Positions 37,091-46,199 are shown, counted from the first letter of the stretch. The stretch is 64,000 bases of DNA from Shewanella cutis (GCF_022410515.1 NZ_JACSDI010000001.1:1054001-1118000), one strand, 5' to 3'. Numbers and translations are program-made. Notes: generated by a model not told the origin, from the sequence alone.

Positions 37091-37378
37091 CGGCCTGACG
37101 TAATATTTCCCTTTAATTACAGTCAATATGACATTTGGCACTACTATTACAATAATGCCGATTGTGAGTAATAAGTATTTGTAAGTTAGGTCAATGCTCA
37201 TGCTTGCAACACCTATGCCCAGAAATAATGCTAGGATTGTTGCAGCGATAGTCTGAATTTTTATAAGTTTATTTCCAACCAGCTTAGCGCTGCATGATTT
37301 ACAAGTAATCCACACAGGTATTGCAGAAAATGTAATTCTACTCCAATGGATTTTTTTTGAGCACGATGGACAATTCAT
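37085..37378 (-). CDS. small zinc-ribbon membrane protein, probable integron cassette gene
   Basis: This 97-aa hypothetical protein has a CPSC and CKSC zinc-ribbon pair at the N-terminus (about residues 3-30) and two hydrophobic helices (IAATILALFLGIGVA and LLLTIGIIVIVVPNVIL). It is likely an inner-membrane protein of unknown function. A GTTATGA with an attC-like flank lies 18 nt upstream of the start, and a degenerate attC overlaps or follows the stop, so it may be a cassette. It is AT-richer than its surroundings. The ATG at 37378 has only a weak Shine-Dalgarno sequence, usual for cassettes. Confidence 0.6.
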   Translation of the reverse strand: MNCPSCSKKIHWSRITFSAIPVWITCKSCSAKLVGNKLIKIQTIAATILALFLGIGVASMSIDLTYKYLLLTIGIIVIVVPNVILTVIKGKYYVRPS

Positions 37379-37395
37379 TTTTCAGGTCTCAGTAG

Positions 37396-37420
37396 TCATA
37401 ACGCCCAAATTTAGCGCGGA
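37396..37420 (-). other. partial attC end upstream of the zinc-ribbon gene
   Basis: On the minus strand ccgcgctaaatttGGGCGTTATGA resembles the L'-R' end of attC sites (VCR-like GGGCGTTA). The R'' half is not visible; repeat material begins within about 20 nt. It probably was cut by the transposon insertion. Confidence 0.45.
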
Positions 37421-37436
37421 AAGCATAAATCTAAGC

Positions 37437-38385
37437 ATAAATCTGGCCACCCATTTTTAATCAACAACATAATGTACTTTACGTTTGTCTACAACTTGTA
37501 AGATCTGAAAATTGCCTAAATGAGAGAGAGCAAAAGTCACAGGGGCAGTATCTGAGGCAATAAATTGAGTTAATTCTTTCAAAAATGGTGCATTTCAGGC
37601 ATGGCAAGCCATCCCATAGTGATTGAGAGATATTAGGCGGTGATTATTTTCGAAGTTATATAAGTCGTTGTCAGTTGCAGAAAACATAAATCTGGCCACC
37701 CATTTTTAAATCAACAACATAATGCACTTTCAGTTTGCCTACAACTTGTAAAAGTGAACATTGTTAAAAAAAGAACCATCAAAAGTCATAGGGACAGCAT
37801 CTGAGGCAATAAATTGCGCTAATCCCTTAAAAAATGGGGCATTTCAGACGAGGTAAATCATCCCAGCTCTTAGGAGATACTCAGCAAGGGTTATTTTCGA
37901 AGTTATATAAGTCGTTGTCAGTTGCAGCGCAAGTGCTGGCAGCTTGATGCAAAGTGCCGTCGTCACTTTTCGGAATAAAACATTACAAAAATCTGGCCAT
38001 CCATTTTAGATCAACAACATAATGCACTTTACGTTTACCTACAACTTGTAAAAGTTAACATTGTTTAAAAAAGAGCCATCAAAAGTCGCAGGGACAACAT
38101 CTGAGGCAATAGATTGAGCTAATTCATTAAAAAAGGGTGTATTTCAGGCGAGGTATATTGTCCCTTACTGCTTGGGAGATGTTCTGGAAGGGGGGCTTTT
38201 GAAGTGATATAAGCAGTTGTCAGTTACTGTTAAAGTGCTGGCAACTTGACGCAAAGTGCCTTCGTCGCTTTTCAAGATGTTCGCAGTAATCGGTCAGTTC
38301 TTGCAAGGTTCCCACGGGACCATGAAATAGCTTGCCAAACTCGGTGGTCAGCTTGAGCCAATTGTCATGGGGGATATTTAATCGG
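37437..38385. repeat. three extra left-end copies of the RAYT element
   Basis: Units begin with aaatctggcca(c/t)cca at 37439, 37688 and 37989, followed by related sequence (caacaacataatg.acttt, acaacttgtaa, atctgaggcaata.att, atttcag.c.agg). The third (37987-38385) is a copy of 38386-38784. It includes the last 54 or so codons of the transposase frame at 38221-38383, cut off from the rest. Confidence 0.85.
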
Positions 38386-38784
38386 GAAAAATCTGGCCAT
38401 CCATTTTAGATCAACAACATAATGCACTTTACGTTTACCTACAACTTGTAAAAGTTAACATTGTTTAAAAAAGAGCCATCAAAAGTCGCAGGGACAACAT
38501 CTGAGGCAATAGATTGAGCTAATTCATTAAAAAAGGGTGTATTTCAGGCGAGGTATATTGTCCCTTACTGCTTGGGAGATGTTCTGGAAGGGGGGCTTTT
38601 GAAGTGATATAAGCAGTTGTCAGTTACTGTTAAAGTGCTGGCAACTTGACGCAAAGTGCCTTCGTCGCTTTTCAAGATGTTCGCAGTAATCGGTCAGTTC
38701 TTGCAAGGTTCCCACGGGACCATGAAATAGCTTGCCAAACTCGGTGGTCAGCTTGAGCCAATTGTCATGGGGGATATTTAATCT
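37987..38784. repeat. 399-bp direct tandem duplication
   Basis: 37987-38385 and 38386-38784 are identical by eye, except at the junction where tcggg replaces tctgc. The second copy spans the transposase 3' end and downstream DNA. The absence of divergence suggests a recent event or an assembly artefact. Confidence 0.85.
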
Positions 38785-39597
38785 GCTCAGTAACTTACCA
38801 CTATTTTCACTGATGGCTCCCCGTTTATCATTGCGAATAATTTGGCCGGTATCTTCCACCAATTGAAGGTAATCCGTTAAGGAAAACGCAATGCCCTTGG
38901 GTTGCTTGTCGCACTCGTTACCAATAAAAGGCAGGAGATTGCTGGTCTGCTCACCTTTTAATGCTGCCCGAATGCGTAGTTGAATACTGGTATGGTCGGA
39001 TTGTTCTGGTGTATCAGCGAGTTGCGCTCTGATGGGATTCAAATCGACGTAAGTCATACAAGCTAGCACAGCGGCTTCATCGAGTAGAGCCTGTGACTTA
39101 AAGCGGCCTTCCCAGAACCTGCCAGTGCAGTTATCTTCTTGATTTGCTTGTCTTGCAATCGGTTCATTTAAACAGCGCATAAACCATGAAATATCACACA
39201 AACGACTGCGATAAATGGCAATTGAATGCTTTAATCTGCTCACCTCATGCGCTTCAACCAACTCACCTTTAGCGAATTTTTGCGTTAATTCATCGCCTTT
39301 AAACAACCTATGCCACTGCTCAAGTACTTCGCGGTCAGTCCAGCGATTGGCACTGTCGATATCGACTCGCAGCACCACATGCAGATGATTCGACATCACC
39401 GCAAAGGCCGCGATATCAATAGCAAAAACAGCTTCAAGTTCAAACAGTAGCGATTCTACCCAACCACGGCGATGGTCATAGTTTTTACCCGAATAGGCAT
39501 CATCACCACATAAAAAAGCACGCCGCACTACGCGACTACAGCAATGGTAATAGGGAGTGTCTTCAAGACTTATTTGAGTTCGGCGAGGACGGGGCAT
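38620..39597 (-). CDS. Y1-type (IS200-like / RAYT) transposase
   Basis: This 325-aa protein contains the HUH pair in MSNHLHVVLRV, a helix with RCLNEPIARQANQ, and ENCTGRFWEGRFKSQ-like motifs (here NCTGRFWEGRFKSQ), all typical of REP-associated tyrosine transposases. The family processes single-stranded REP hairpins. The ATG at 39597 follows GGAGG; an ATG at 39609 has no ribosome binding site. Upstream lie three inverted terminal-type repeats (39651-39747). The 3' end is duplicated downstream. It appears intact. Confidence 0.85.
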   Translation of the reverse strand: MPRPRRTQISLEDTPYYHCCSRVVRRAFLCGDDAYSGKNYDHRRGWVESLLFELEAVFAIDIAAFAVMSNHLHVVLRVDIDSANRWTDREVLEQWHRLFKGDELTQKFAKGELVEAHEVSRLKHSIAIYRSRLCDISWFMRCLNEPIARQANQEDNCTGRFWEGRFKSQALLDEAAVLACMTYVDLNPIRAQLADTPEQSDHTSIQLRIRAALKGEQTSNLLPFIGNECDKQPKGIAFSLTDYLQLVEDTGQIIRNDKRGAISENSGKLLSRLNIPHDNWLKLTTEFGKLFHGPVGTLQELTDYCEHLEKRRRHFASSCQHFNSN

Positions 39598-39650
39598 ACA
39601 AACCTCCATGTTTAATGCTTAACCAAAGCATAGTCGGAGGTTAGCTACGT

Positions 39651-39747
39651 CGCCATTAAGGCTGGGTGTCCTAGTTTTGTCGCTAGTTTTGTCCTTAAGG
39701 CTGGGTGTCCAAGTTTTGCCCGATTAAGAATGGGTGTCCAGATTTGC
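39651..39747 (+). repeat. three REP-like termini at the right end of the RAYT element
   Basis: Three copies of a TTAAG..TGGGTGTCC.AGTTTTG-type core lie at 39651-39680, 39693-39719 and 39723-39747. In reverse complement they match the left-end AAATCTGGCCACCCATTTTTAATC, forming imperfect terminal inverted repeats of about 24 bp. Confidence 0.8.
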
Positions 39748-39756
39748 TACTTGATA

Positions 39757-39845
39757 AGCTAACGATTAAGCTAACGGGTGAGCAAAAGCGTAGCTTTTGC
39801 GAGTCCAGCAAACGAAGTGAGCGACAGTTGAGCGCATTGTTAGGC
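39757..39845 (-). other. integron attC site
   Basis: Read on the minus strand: R'' GCCTAAC (39845-39839) contains the stop codon of the adjacent gene, followed by an L''-like gctcAACtg. R' GTTAGCT (39763-39757) is preceded by L'-like ccgttagcttaa. L'' and L' pair with one extra base in L'', the hallmark of attC. The 89-bp length is typical. An inner hairpin GCAAAAGC/GCTTTTGC is also present. Confidence 0.75.
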
Positions 39846-40121
39846 CTCCGTTGGCACATTTGTTATTGATTCTATTTTGATATCTCCATCAAACAGCTCT
39901 GCAATATATGCTGAAATGCTGTCTGAAAACTCATCTATTAGAGCAAGGCCATCAGAGTCAAAGTCATTGTCGGCTTGAAGTATGAGCCGCTCTCCGTCCC
40001 AAATGCAGGTGACATTGCTGTGCCACGGATGGTGCTCCACGAATTCTGTGGTGATATCAATTGCTGCCTCAGCGCCGGAAGATTTAGGAACTCCATAACA
40101 GGCTAAGATGAATCTATACAT
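39840..40121 (-). CDS. hypothetical protein in an integron-like gene cassette
   Basis: This 93-aa protein of unknown function (MYRFILACYGVPKSSG, TTEFVEHHPWHSN, CIWDGERLILQADNDFDSDG) is acidic and probably cytoplasmic. It has no recognised motif. The gene fits a cassette: its start is 5 nt after a GTTAGGC core site, its stop codon lies within the R'' of the next attC site, and there is no promoter space. No IntI integrase is in the window. Confidence 0.7.
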   Translation of the reverse strand: MYRFILACYGVPKSSGAEAAIDITTEFVEHHPWHSNVTCIWDGERLILQADNDFDSDGLALIDEFSDSISAYIAELFDGDIKIESITNVPTEA

Positions 40122-40125
40122 GAAG

Positions 40126-40185
40126 GCCTAACGTCTTAGTATTTATGCGCTGCACTGTTTGCAGGGCATAAATCGCTTGTTGGAC
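40126..40185 (-). other. integron attC site
   Basis: Minus-strand R'' GTCCAAC (40185-40179) and R' GTTAGGC (40132-40126) flank a perfect 8-bp stem ATTTATGC/GCATAAAT with a loop. Total length is 60 bp, close to the shortest known attC sites. It belongs to the previous cassette, whose gene is not recognisable in 40186-40540. Confidence 0.75.
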
Positions 40186-40614
40186 TGGCCGTTGCCACAT
40201 CCATATCAATTGGTATAAATGATGCTATAGGAATTTGCTTTTTTGCGGTAGCGGTTTTTTATACTGTTTGATGAGTAATCACTTGATATCGTTTTGCCTT
40301 TTTTATTCTGTTACGCTCACTTTCGACTGATTATTAGTAAATCGAGCTACCCATTGTTAATACTCGGTGAGCTTTAACTCAACAGTCAACACTATTGATC
40401 ACAAGGCAAGTTAGGGTGATTGGCGAGGCGACCGTCCGCCTCATGGACGGGCGGCCGAGCATCCACGGATGGACTTGCTGCGTGTCGCTGAGCAAGCAAC
40501 CTAACAAGCCTATGCTCGAATGCGATAGTTTATCGACCGAATAAAACATGGACATATATGGTCACCTCGGGTTTAGCAAGGTCAAGAATAATGATAAAAC
40601 ATGGACAACTACTC
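40186..40614. other. non-coding mosaic with REP-like fragments
   Basis: No supported gene. There is a GC-rich hairpin-prone stretch near 40430-40500 and two copies of ATAAAACATGGACA (40541-40554, 40594-40607). These resemble the aaa.c.ggaca end of the RAYT termini. Confidence 0.5.
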
Positions 40615-40745
40615 TTAATTGCGCGGCAGCTTGACGCAATGTCCGTTGTAGCTTTCTAGATGTTCGCAGTAATCGATTAGCTCTTGCAGGTTCCCACTGG
40701 ATCATAAAATAACTTGCCAAGCTCGGTCGGCCACTCGGTAGCCAA
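40615..40745 (-). pseudogene. remnant of a second RAYT transposase C-terminus
   Basis: The minus-strand translation TELGKLFYDPVGT, then after a one-base frameshift LQELIDYCEHLE, matches the end of the 38620-39597 protein (TEFGKLFHGPVGT, LQELTDYCEHLE). Only the last 40 or so codons remain. Confidence 0.8.
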
Positions 40746-40793
40746 TAGTTAAGTGCGATCAATAGCTAAGTGTGCTCAATAGTTAAGTGCGAT
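40743..40793 (+). repeat. 17-bp tandem repeat, three copies
   Basis: CAATAGTTAAGTGCGAT, CAATAGCTAAGTGTGCT, then the first unit again. The third copy contains the ppiC stop codon and its last codons. Confidence 0.85.
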
Positions 40794-41061
40794 ACAGCAC
40801 TTTAACTACATGCCAGCCAAATTTGGTTTTCACTAAATGCGGCACTAATAACTCACCAGAAAAGGCGACTTTATCGAACTGCGGTACCATTTGCCCACGC
40901 TTAAACTCACCGAGATCGCCGCCCTTTTTCGCTGAGGGGCATGAGGAATAGCGCTTGGCTAAGGCACCAAAATTCGCACCATTATTCAATTGCTTAATAA
41001 TATCTTCCGCCTGCTCTTTGTGTTTAACAAGGATATGCACTGCGGCTGCGGTTTTAAACAT
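40783..41061 (-). CDS. ppiC: parvulin-type peptidyl-prolyl cis-trans isomerase
   Basis: This 92-aa single-domain parvulin has [49 protein letters not shown] and [11 protein letters not shown], collinear with E. coli PpiC. It catalyses cis-trans isomerisation at prolines in the cytoplasm. The last residues and stop lie in a 17-bp tandem repeat, so the extreme C-terminus may have been replaced. Confidence 0.93.
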   Translation of the reverse strand: MFKTAAAVHILVKHKEQAEDIIKQLNNGANFGALAKRYSSCPSAKKGGDLGEFKRGQMVPQFDKVAFSGELLVPHLVKTKFGWHVVKVLYRT

Positions 41062-41085
41062 CTTGTACTCTCTTTATCAAAAATA

Positions 41086-41108
41086 GCGGTGCAATTAAGT
41101 TGCACCGC
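41086..41108 (-). terminator. terminator of mrcB
   Basis: GCGGTGCAA/TTGCACCGC with a 5-nt loop and a minus-strand TATTTTTG tail, 30 nt after the mrcB stop. Confidence 0.75.
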
Positions 41109-41138
41109 CGTTATATCTTTGCCTATGAAAAATAAGTA

Positions 41139-43445
41139 TTACTGACCCAAAATCTTCTGCCACCACTGCAACGGCTCGCCGCAGTTTTTAGCTGGATTAT
41201 AGGTGCCTCTCAGTGCGGGTAATGCCTCGGTATTGCTGCATCCCGCTTCCTTGGCTTCACCGGTGTCACGGTCAAAATAACCTTTGATCACGCCACTGGG
41301 TGGAATCGAGCGCAGCCCAATGGGTGGTCGTTCCTTCAAGAAGGCTTGATATACCGCCATGGCGCCACTGCTACCGTAGAGGCTGGTCTTACCGTTATCA
41401 TCGCGTCCTACCCAAATCGCCGCCACGTTACGCTCATCAAAACCGGCGAACCAAGAATCGCGGCTATCGTTACTGGTACCAGTTTTACCCGCCAGCGCCA
41501 CACCGGGGAAGGCATTGCCTAAGCGCGTTGCCGTACCGGAGCGCACGACTTGCTGCATGGCATATTGCACCAAAAAGTCGGTATCTGGCGTAATCGCTTG
41601 CTCTTTGGCTGAACGCGTTACGGGCAAAGGCTGATTATCACTATCGAGCACTGCGGTGACTGTGGTGAGTTTACGGTAAGCGCCGCTATCGGCGAGGGTT
41701 TGATAAACCTGCGCCACCATTAAGGGCGAACCATTCACCGCGCCCAGTAGCATCGACGGATATTCGTTAAGCGGTTCTTCCCAACCCGATTTGGCTAACG
41801 TCGTCACCACCGCATCGACCCCAACGGCAATCCCAAGATTTACCGTCGGCACGTTCATCGATTTTTTCAGCGCCGTTAACAAGGAAACTTGGCCGCTAAA
41901 GGTCTTGTCAAAGTTCTGCGGTGACCAGGTTTTGCCCTGTTCATTCTTTAGGGTAATCGGCTGATCTTTTAGTGGCGATGCCAAGGTAAATTTACTATTT
42001 GGCGCCAAGGCGGTCGCATACACAAATGGCTTGATAAGCGAGCCTATCGGTCTGCGGATCTCCACTGCGCGGTTATAACCGTCAAAGCCCGGCGTTTTAT
42101 CACCCACCATAGCCGCGATACCGCCGGTGTATTTGTCAGTGACCACCATACCTATCTGCAACGACTTATTGCCTTTATCTAAGCTTTTAAAGGTTTGAGT
42201 CACGGCGATTTCGGCGGCTTCCTGCGCCATAGGATCAAGAGTGGTATAAATCTTCACCCCAGATTGTTTTAATAACGCATCGCCGTAGCGTTCGTTAACC
42301 TCTTGTTTTACCAAGGCATAAAACGAAGGTAATTTTTGATGCACTGGCTTATTGGCATTACGCAAACCTAAGGGCGATTCCACCGCGACCTTATATTGCG
42401 CTGTGCTCAGATCGCCAGACTCCATCAATAGCCGCAGCACTAAATCGCGGCGCTCTAAGCTGCGCTCTGGGTAACGCCATGGGTTGTAATAGGAAGGCCC
42501 CTTAATCGCCGCTACTAAAAACGCTTGCTGCGCCGTGGTTAACTCGCCGATGGGACGACCAAAATAGAATTGCGAAGCCAAGCCCATCCCATGCACGGCA
42601 CGGGATTTATCTTGCCCCATATACACTTCGTTAAGGTAAGCTTCGAGAATTTCTTCCTTGCTGTAACGAAAATCGATAATTACCGCCATTAAGGCTTCGC
42701 GAACTTTACGCAACAATGAGCGCTCGCTCGAGAGGAAAAAGTTTTTCGCCAACTGCTGGGTCAGTGTCGAGCCGCCCTGCACGGTACGCCCCGCACTGAT
42801 ATTTACAAAAGCCGCACGCAGAATCGCGAACGGGTTCACCCCGTGGTGATCGTAAAAACTGCGGTCTTCCACCAGCAATAGCGCTTGCACAATATGTTTA
42901 GGCATATCTTCGGTAGAGACAAAGAGCCTGTCTTCGCCGTCACCGGTGATCATGCGGTCGAGCAAGACGGGTTCTAAATGGAATACCGCTAACTGTCGCT
43001 TATCTTCCATGCGCGCAATCGAGCTCACGCCTTCGCTATCGAAGGTGATCATCACTCGCTGTTCGACCTGATCGCCTTCGGGATGTAAAAAGGGTCGACG
43101 CCATAATTCGATTTTGGTGCTCGATGCCGAAAACTCGCCAACCTCGCGTGGGTTCGCCACTTTGCGATAGCCAAGTAGCTTTAACTCGGCCATCAACTGT
43201 GGATGACTCACCGCAGCTCCTGGGTATAACGCCATGGAGCGGCTAAAAACTTGAGCAGGCAAATGCCATTTTTGCCCTTCAAACTTACGGGCGATAATTT
43301 GGTCGAGGTAAATACCGTAGAAGGTCACAACGGCGAGGCCGATTAAGGCGAGCTTCCAAGTGAGCGACCAAATGTGCCCAAACAGGCCACGGCTTCGCTT
43401 CGCTTTACGTTGGGCTGGCGCTTTTTTTGTCGTATGAGTTGTCAT
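41139..43445 (-). CDS. mrcB: penicillin-binding protein 1B
   Basis: This 768-aa class A PBP has a basic cytoplasmic N-terminus and one TM helix (about 28-48). The glycosyltransferase 51 domain has VEDRSFYDHHGVNPFAILRA and GGSTLTQQLAKN. The transpeptidase domain has the active-site Ser in GSLIKP, SMN and KTGTSND. It polymerises and cross-links peptidoglycan in the periplasm. Length is slightly under E. coli PBP1b (844 aa). LpoB-type activation is possible but not shown. Confidence 0.95.
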   Translation of the reverse strand: MTTHTTKKAPAQRKAKRSRGLFGHIWSLTWKLALIGLAVVTFYGIYLDQIIARKFEGQKWHLPAQVFSRSMALYPGAAVSHPQLMAELKLLGYRKVANPREVGEFSASSTKIELWRRPFLHPEGDQVEQRVMITFDSEGVSSIARMEDKRQLAVFHLEPVLLDRMITGDGEDRLFVSTEDMPKHIVQALLLVEDRSFYDHHGVNPFAILRAAFVNISAGRTVQGGSTLTQQLAKNFFLSSERSLLRKVREALMAVIIDFRYSKEEILEAYLNEVYMGQDKSRAVHGMGLASQFYFGRPIGELTTAQQAFLVAAIKGPSYYNPWRYPERSLERRDLVLRLLMESGDLSTAQYKVAVESPLGLRNANKPVHQKLPSFYALVKQEVNERYGDALLKQSGVKIYTTLDPMAQEAAEIAVTQTFKSLDKGNKSLQIGMVVTDKYTGGIAAMVGDKTPGFDGYNRAVEIRRPIGSLIKPFVYATALAPNSKFTLASPLKDQPITLKNEQGKTWSPQNFDKTFSGQVSLLTALKKSMNVPTVNLGIAVGVDAVVTTLAKSGWEEPLNEYPSMLLGAVNGSPLMVAQVYQTLADSGAYRKLTTVTAVLDSDNQPLPVTRSAKEQAITPDTDFLVQYAMQQVVRSGTATRLGNAFPGVALAGKTGTSNDSRDSWFAGFDERNVAAIWVGRDDNGKTSLYGSSGAMAVYQAFLKERPPIGLRSIPPSGVIKGYFDRDTGEAKEAGCSNTEALPALRGTYNPAKNCGEPLQWWQKILGQ

Positions 43446-43522
43446 ATCTACTTCATCATTTATGCGTTAACGGCATCAGTCATAGGCACAACACGAGGTT
43501 GTAAATCAAAGCAGTCTAAAGG

Positions 43523-46072
43523 CTATGACTGAGATAAACCTAAGGTTTTCTTCTTGGTAAATTTTGTGGGTAGCGTATTAGCAGGGTCGTCCGGCCACAG
43601 GTGTTTAGGGTAACGCCCACGCATTTCTTTTTTCACTTCAACATAGGGGCCTTGCCAAAAACTGGCGAGATCCGCCGTCAGTGCCAAAGGGCGCTGCGCT
43701 GGAGACAGCAGCTCCATCGTCACCTTCAGCTTACCTTGGGCCAATAGCGGGCTGTCAGCCATGCCAAAGGTTTCCTGCAAGCGAACCCGCAGTAAGGCGC
43801 GACCCGAGGTTTCGTACACTATGGGCGCAAAGGTACCCGTGGCCAAAGGCCATGAGGTCGGCAACAGTGCATCGAGCGCCTGCTGCTGCGACCAACTCAA
43901 TTGATTCATCACTAAGCTAAAGCAATCGAGTTTTTGTAATTGCGGCAGATTATTCACATTTTCAAGGTAAGGCGCCAGCCAAGTTTCAAGATCGGCCAGC
44001 AGCGCGGTATCAGTCATATCCGGCCAATCAGCAGCCGGATCTAAGCTTCGCGCTAAATGCAATCGCGCTTGAAACTGCGCTAAGTTAGCGTTCCAATTAA
44101 GAATTTGTAACCCTTGCTGACGAATGTAACTCAACAATGCCGCCAAAATTTGCGCTCGATTGGGGTTAGCAATCGTCTCGGATTTCAGCAATATCTGCCC
44201 GACTTTTGCTTGCCGCTCAGCAACAGCGCGACCTTTAGTTTCATCCCAGCCGCACTGCTCATGAGTATCAACTAAGTCGGCCAACTCATGATCAAATAGG
44301 CTCGGTTGCAACGGACAAGCTAAATAGACCCGCCCAGCAGTTTTACCTTCGGTTTCTTGAAAATCAGCCACCACCAACCAAGGGGTTTGCGCTAAGGCAT
44401 CTTCAGCGCTGAGCACCACGCCCGTGCCATTGGCCAATTGATAGCCCTCGACACCGCGGGATTTGGCAATGCGATCGGGATAAGCCAGCGCCAACAGCAA
44501 ACCGACATCTTGATGATGCGCATGGGAGGCGATGGCGCCTAAATCAGCTTGGGTGAACTTGCTATCAAGGGCGAGCTTTCTCAGCCATTGTTTTGCCTGC
44601 TGCCCCGCACTGCCTTGGGTGGCAAAGTGTAAGTAATTCATGATATCAGCGCCTTTGCGCGGTAATCCCCGCGCCTCTAAAATGCCCGCGAGCAGGCAGG
44701 CCAAGGCCGCAAGTTCAGTAGAATGGGATTTGGCGGCTAATAACATATGCGCAAGGCGCGGATGACAGCCCAGCTCATAGGCGGCTTTACCATGCGCAGT
44801 GAGTTTGTTTTGCCCATCGACCACGCCTAAACGCTGCAGTAATTGCCAAGCTAATGCCTCATTTACCGTCGGCGGCGCTGTCAATAACATCAAATCGCTG
44901 CAGGATTTAGCCCCCCAGTAGGCGCAGTCATGGGCCATTGAGACCAAATCAGCTTGACTGATTTCGGGCTCATCGGCCTTGAGCAAACGTTGATGCTCTT
45001 CTTGACCCCATAATCGAATACACACGCCCGCCGCTAAACGGCCAGCACGGCCAGCACGTTGGGTTGCCGAGGCTTGGCTAATACGTTTAAGGCTTAAGCG
45101 CGTAACCCCCGTTTTAGGGTTAAAACTCGCTTGGCGTTTATAGCCACTATCGATAACCAGCCCAATGCCTTCAATGGTGAGACTCGACTCGGCTACGTTG
45201 GTGGAGAGCACTATTTTGCGCCTGCCACTATCGTCTGCCTTAATCGCCCTATCCTGTTCCTGCGCAGACAACTCGCCATAGAGTGGGCAAATCGCCACAC
45301 GGCTGCCATCGAGGCGCTCCGCCAAATACTGCGCCACCCTGAGGATTTCCACCTTGCCGGGTAAAAACACCAGTATATCCTGCGGGCCGTTATCACCTTC
45401 GGATGTCGCGGCATCGAGCACAACGCGGCTCAAATGATCGAGCCAATGCTGCTGGCCCGCGACTGCACGGTAGATGATTTCAACCGGAAAACTGCGCCCC
45501 TCACTCTTGAGCAGGGCTGCGTTTGGCATTAACTCGCTGAGCGCAAGGCCAGATAAGGTTGCCGACATGGCGAGGATTTTTAAGTCATCCCGCAGTGAGC
45601 TTTGCACTTCGAGAGCGAGGGCTAAACCAAGATCTGTGGTCAAATGCCGCTCGTGGATCTCATCGAAAATGATCATCTCGATCCCGGTCAATTCAGGATC
45701 TTGCTGGATCATTCGGGTTAATATCCCTTCGGTAACGATCTCAAGCCGAGTATCACGACTTACTTTGGATTCGCCACGCACCCTAAAACCCACCTCTTGC
45801 CCCACCGCCTGTTGCCGACAACTGGCAATAAATTGCGCCACACTGCGGGCAGCTACGCGCCGAGGTTCCAGCATTAAAATCCGCCCAGAAATCTCAGCCC
45901 AATCCAACATGGCTAAAGGCAAGGCGGTGGATTTACCCGCGCCTGTGGGTGCCTCGAGGATCACTTGAGCGTGCGTTGCAAAGGCATCACGCAGGGATGG
46001 CAGTAAGGAATGAATAGGTAGATTGTTCAATGCTACAGGGTCAACAGGGAAAATGATGCGGCAGTTTAACAT
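43523..46072 (-). CDS. hrpB: ATP-dependent helicase HrpB (DEAH family)
   Basis: This 849-aa protein has Walker A APTGAGKST near residue 44, DEIHERH (DEIH box), SATLSG (motif III), the C-terminal motif VI QRAGRAGRLAAG, and the HrpB C-terminal domain near the end. Members are DEAH-type RNA/DNA helicases of unclear role. The longest frame begins with TTG at 46153; other ATGs lie at 46126 and 46072. I chose 46072 because homology begins soon after it, though no start has a good ribosome binding site. Confidence 0.9.
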   Translation of the reverse strand: MLNCRIIFPVDPVALNNLPIHSLLPSLRDAFATHAQVILEAPTGAGKSTALPLAMLDWAEISGRILMLEPRRVAARSVAQFIASCRQQAVGQEVGFRVRGESKVSRDTRLEIVTEGILTRMIQQDPELTGIEMIIFDEIHERHLTTDLGLALALEVQSSLRDDLKILAMSATLSGLALSELMPNAALLKSEGRSFPVEIIYRAVAGQQHWLDHLSRVVLDAATSEGDNGPQDILVFLPGKVEILRVAQYLAERLDGSRVAICPLYGELSAQEQDRAIKADDSGRRKIVLSTNVAESSLTIEGIGLVIDSGYKRQASFNPKTGVTRLSLKRISQASATQRAGRAGRLAAGVCIRLWGQEEHQRLLKADEPEISQADLVSMAHDCAYWGAKSCSDLMLLTAPPTVNEALAWQLLQRLGVVDGQNKLTAHGKAAYELGCHPRLAHMLLAAKSHSTELAALACLLAGILEARGLPRKGADIMNYLHFATQGSAGQQAKQWLRKLALDSKFTQADLGAIASHAHHQDVGLLLALAYPDRIAKSRGVEGYQLANGTGVVLSAEDALAQTPWLVVADFQETEGKTAGRVYLACPLQPSLFDHELADLVDTHEQCGWDETKGRAVAERQAKVGQILLKSETIANPNRAQILAALLSYIRQQGLQILNWNANLAQFQARLHLARSLDPAADWPDMTDTALLADLETWLAPYLENVNNLPQLQKLDCFSLVMNQLSWSQQQALDALLPTSWPLATGTFAPIVYETSGRALLRVRLQETFGMADSPLLAQGKLKVTMELLSPAQRPLALTADLASFWQGPYVEVKKEMRGRYPKHLWPDDPANTLPTKFTKKKTLGLSQS

Positions 46073-46199
46073 AGGCCTTAGGCAGTGTCCCAGCAGCCTC
46101 GGCTTTGATACGTCGAAGTTTGGCATTGGCTTGCTAAAAATAACACACCCCAATAGCCAGACTCGCTATTAGGGCGACAAATTCAACAAGGATGCAGAG

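Noticed and set aside
37437..38385. CRISPR array in the serial repeats
   Set aside because: Units are 250-400 bp and related along their whole length; there are no short repeats with unique spacers and no cas genes.
40410..40520. GTTAGGG ... ACCTAAC pair as another attC site
   Set aside because: The core sites face the wrong way (GTT first, AAC last) and the flanking arms do not pair as L'/L''.
46152..46170. AATAGC/GCTATT hairpin as terminator of the TonB receptor gene
   Set aside because: The stem is only 6 bp and the T run is 14 nt away; too weak to list as a feature.
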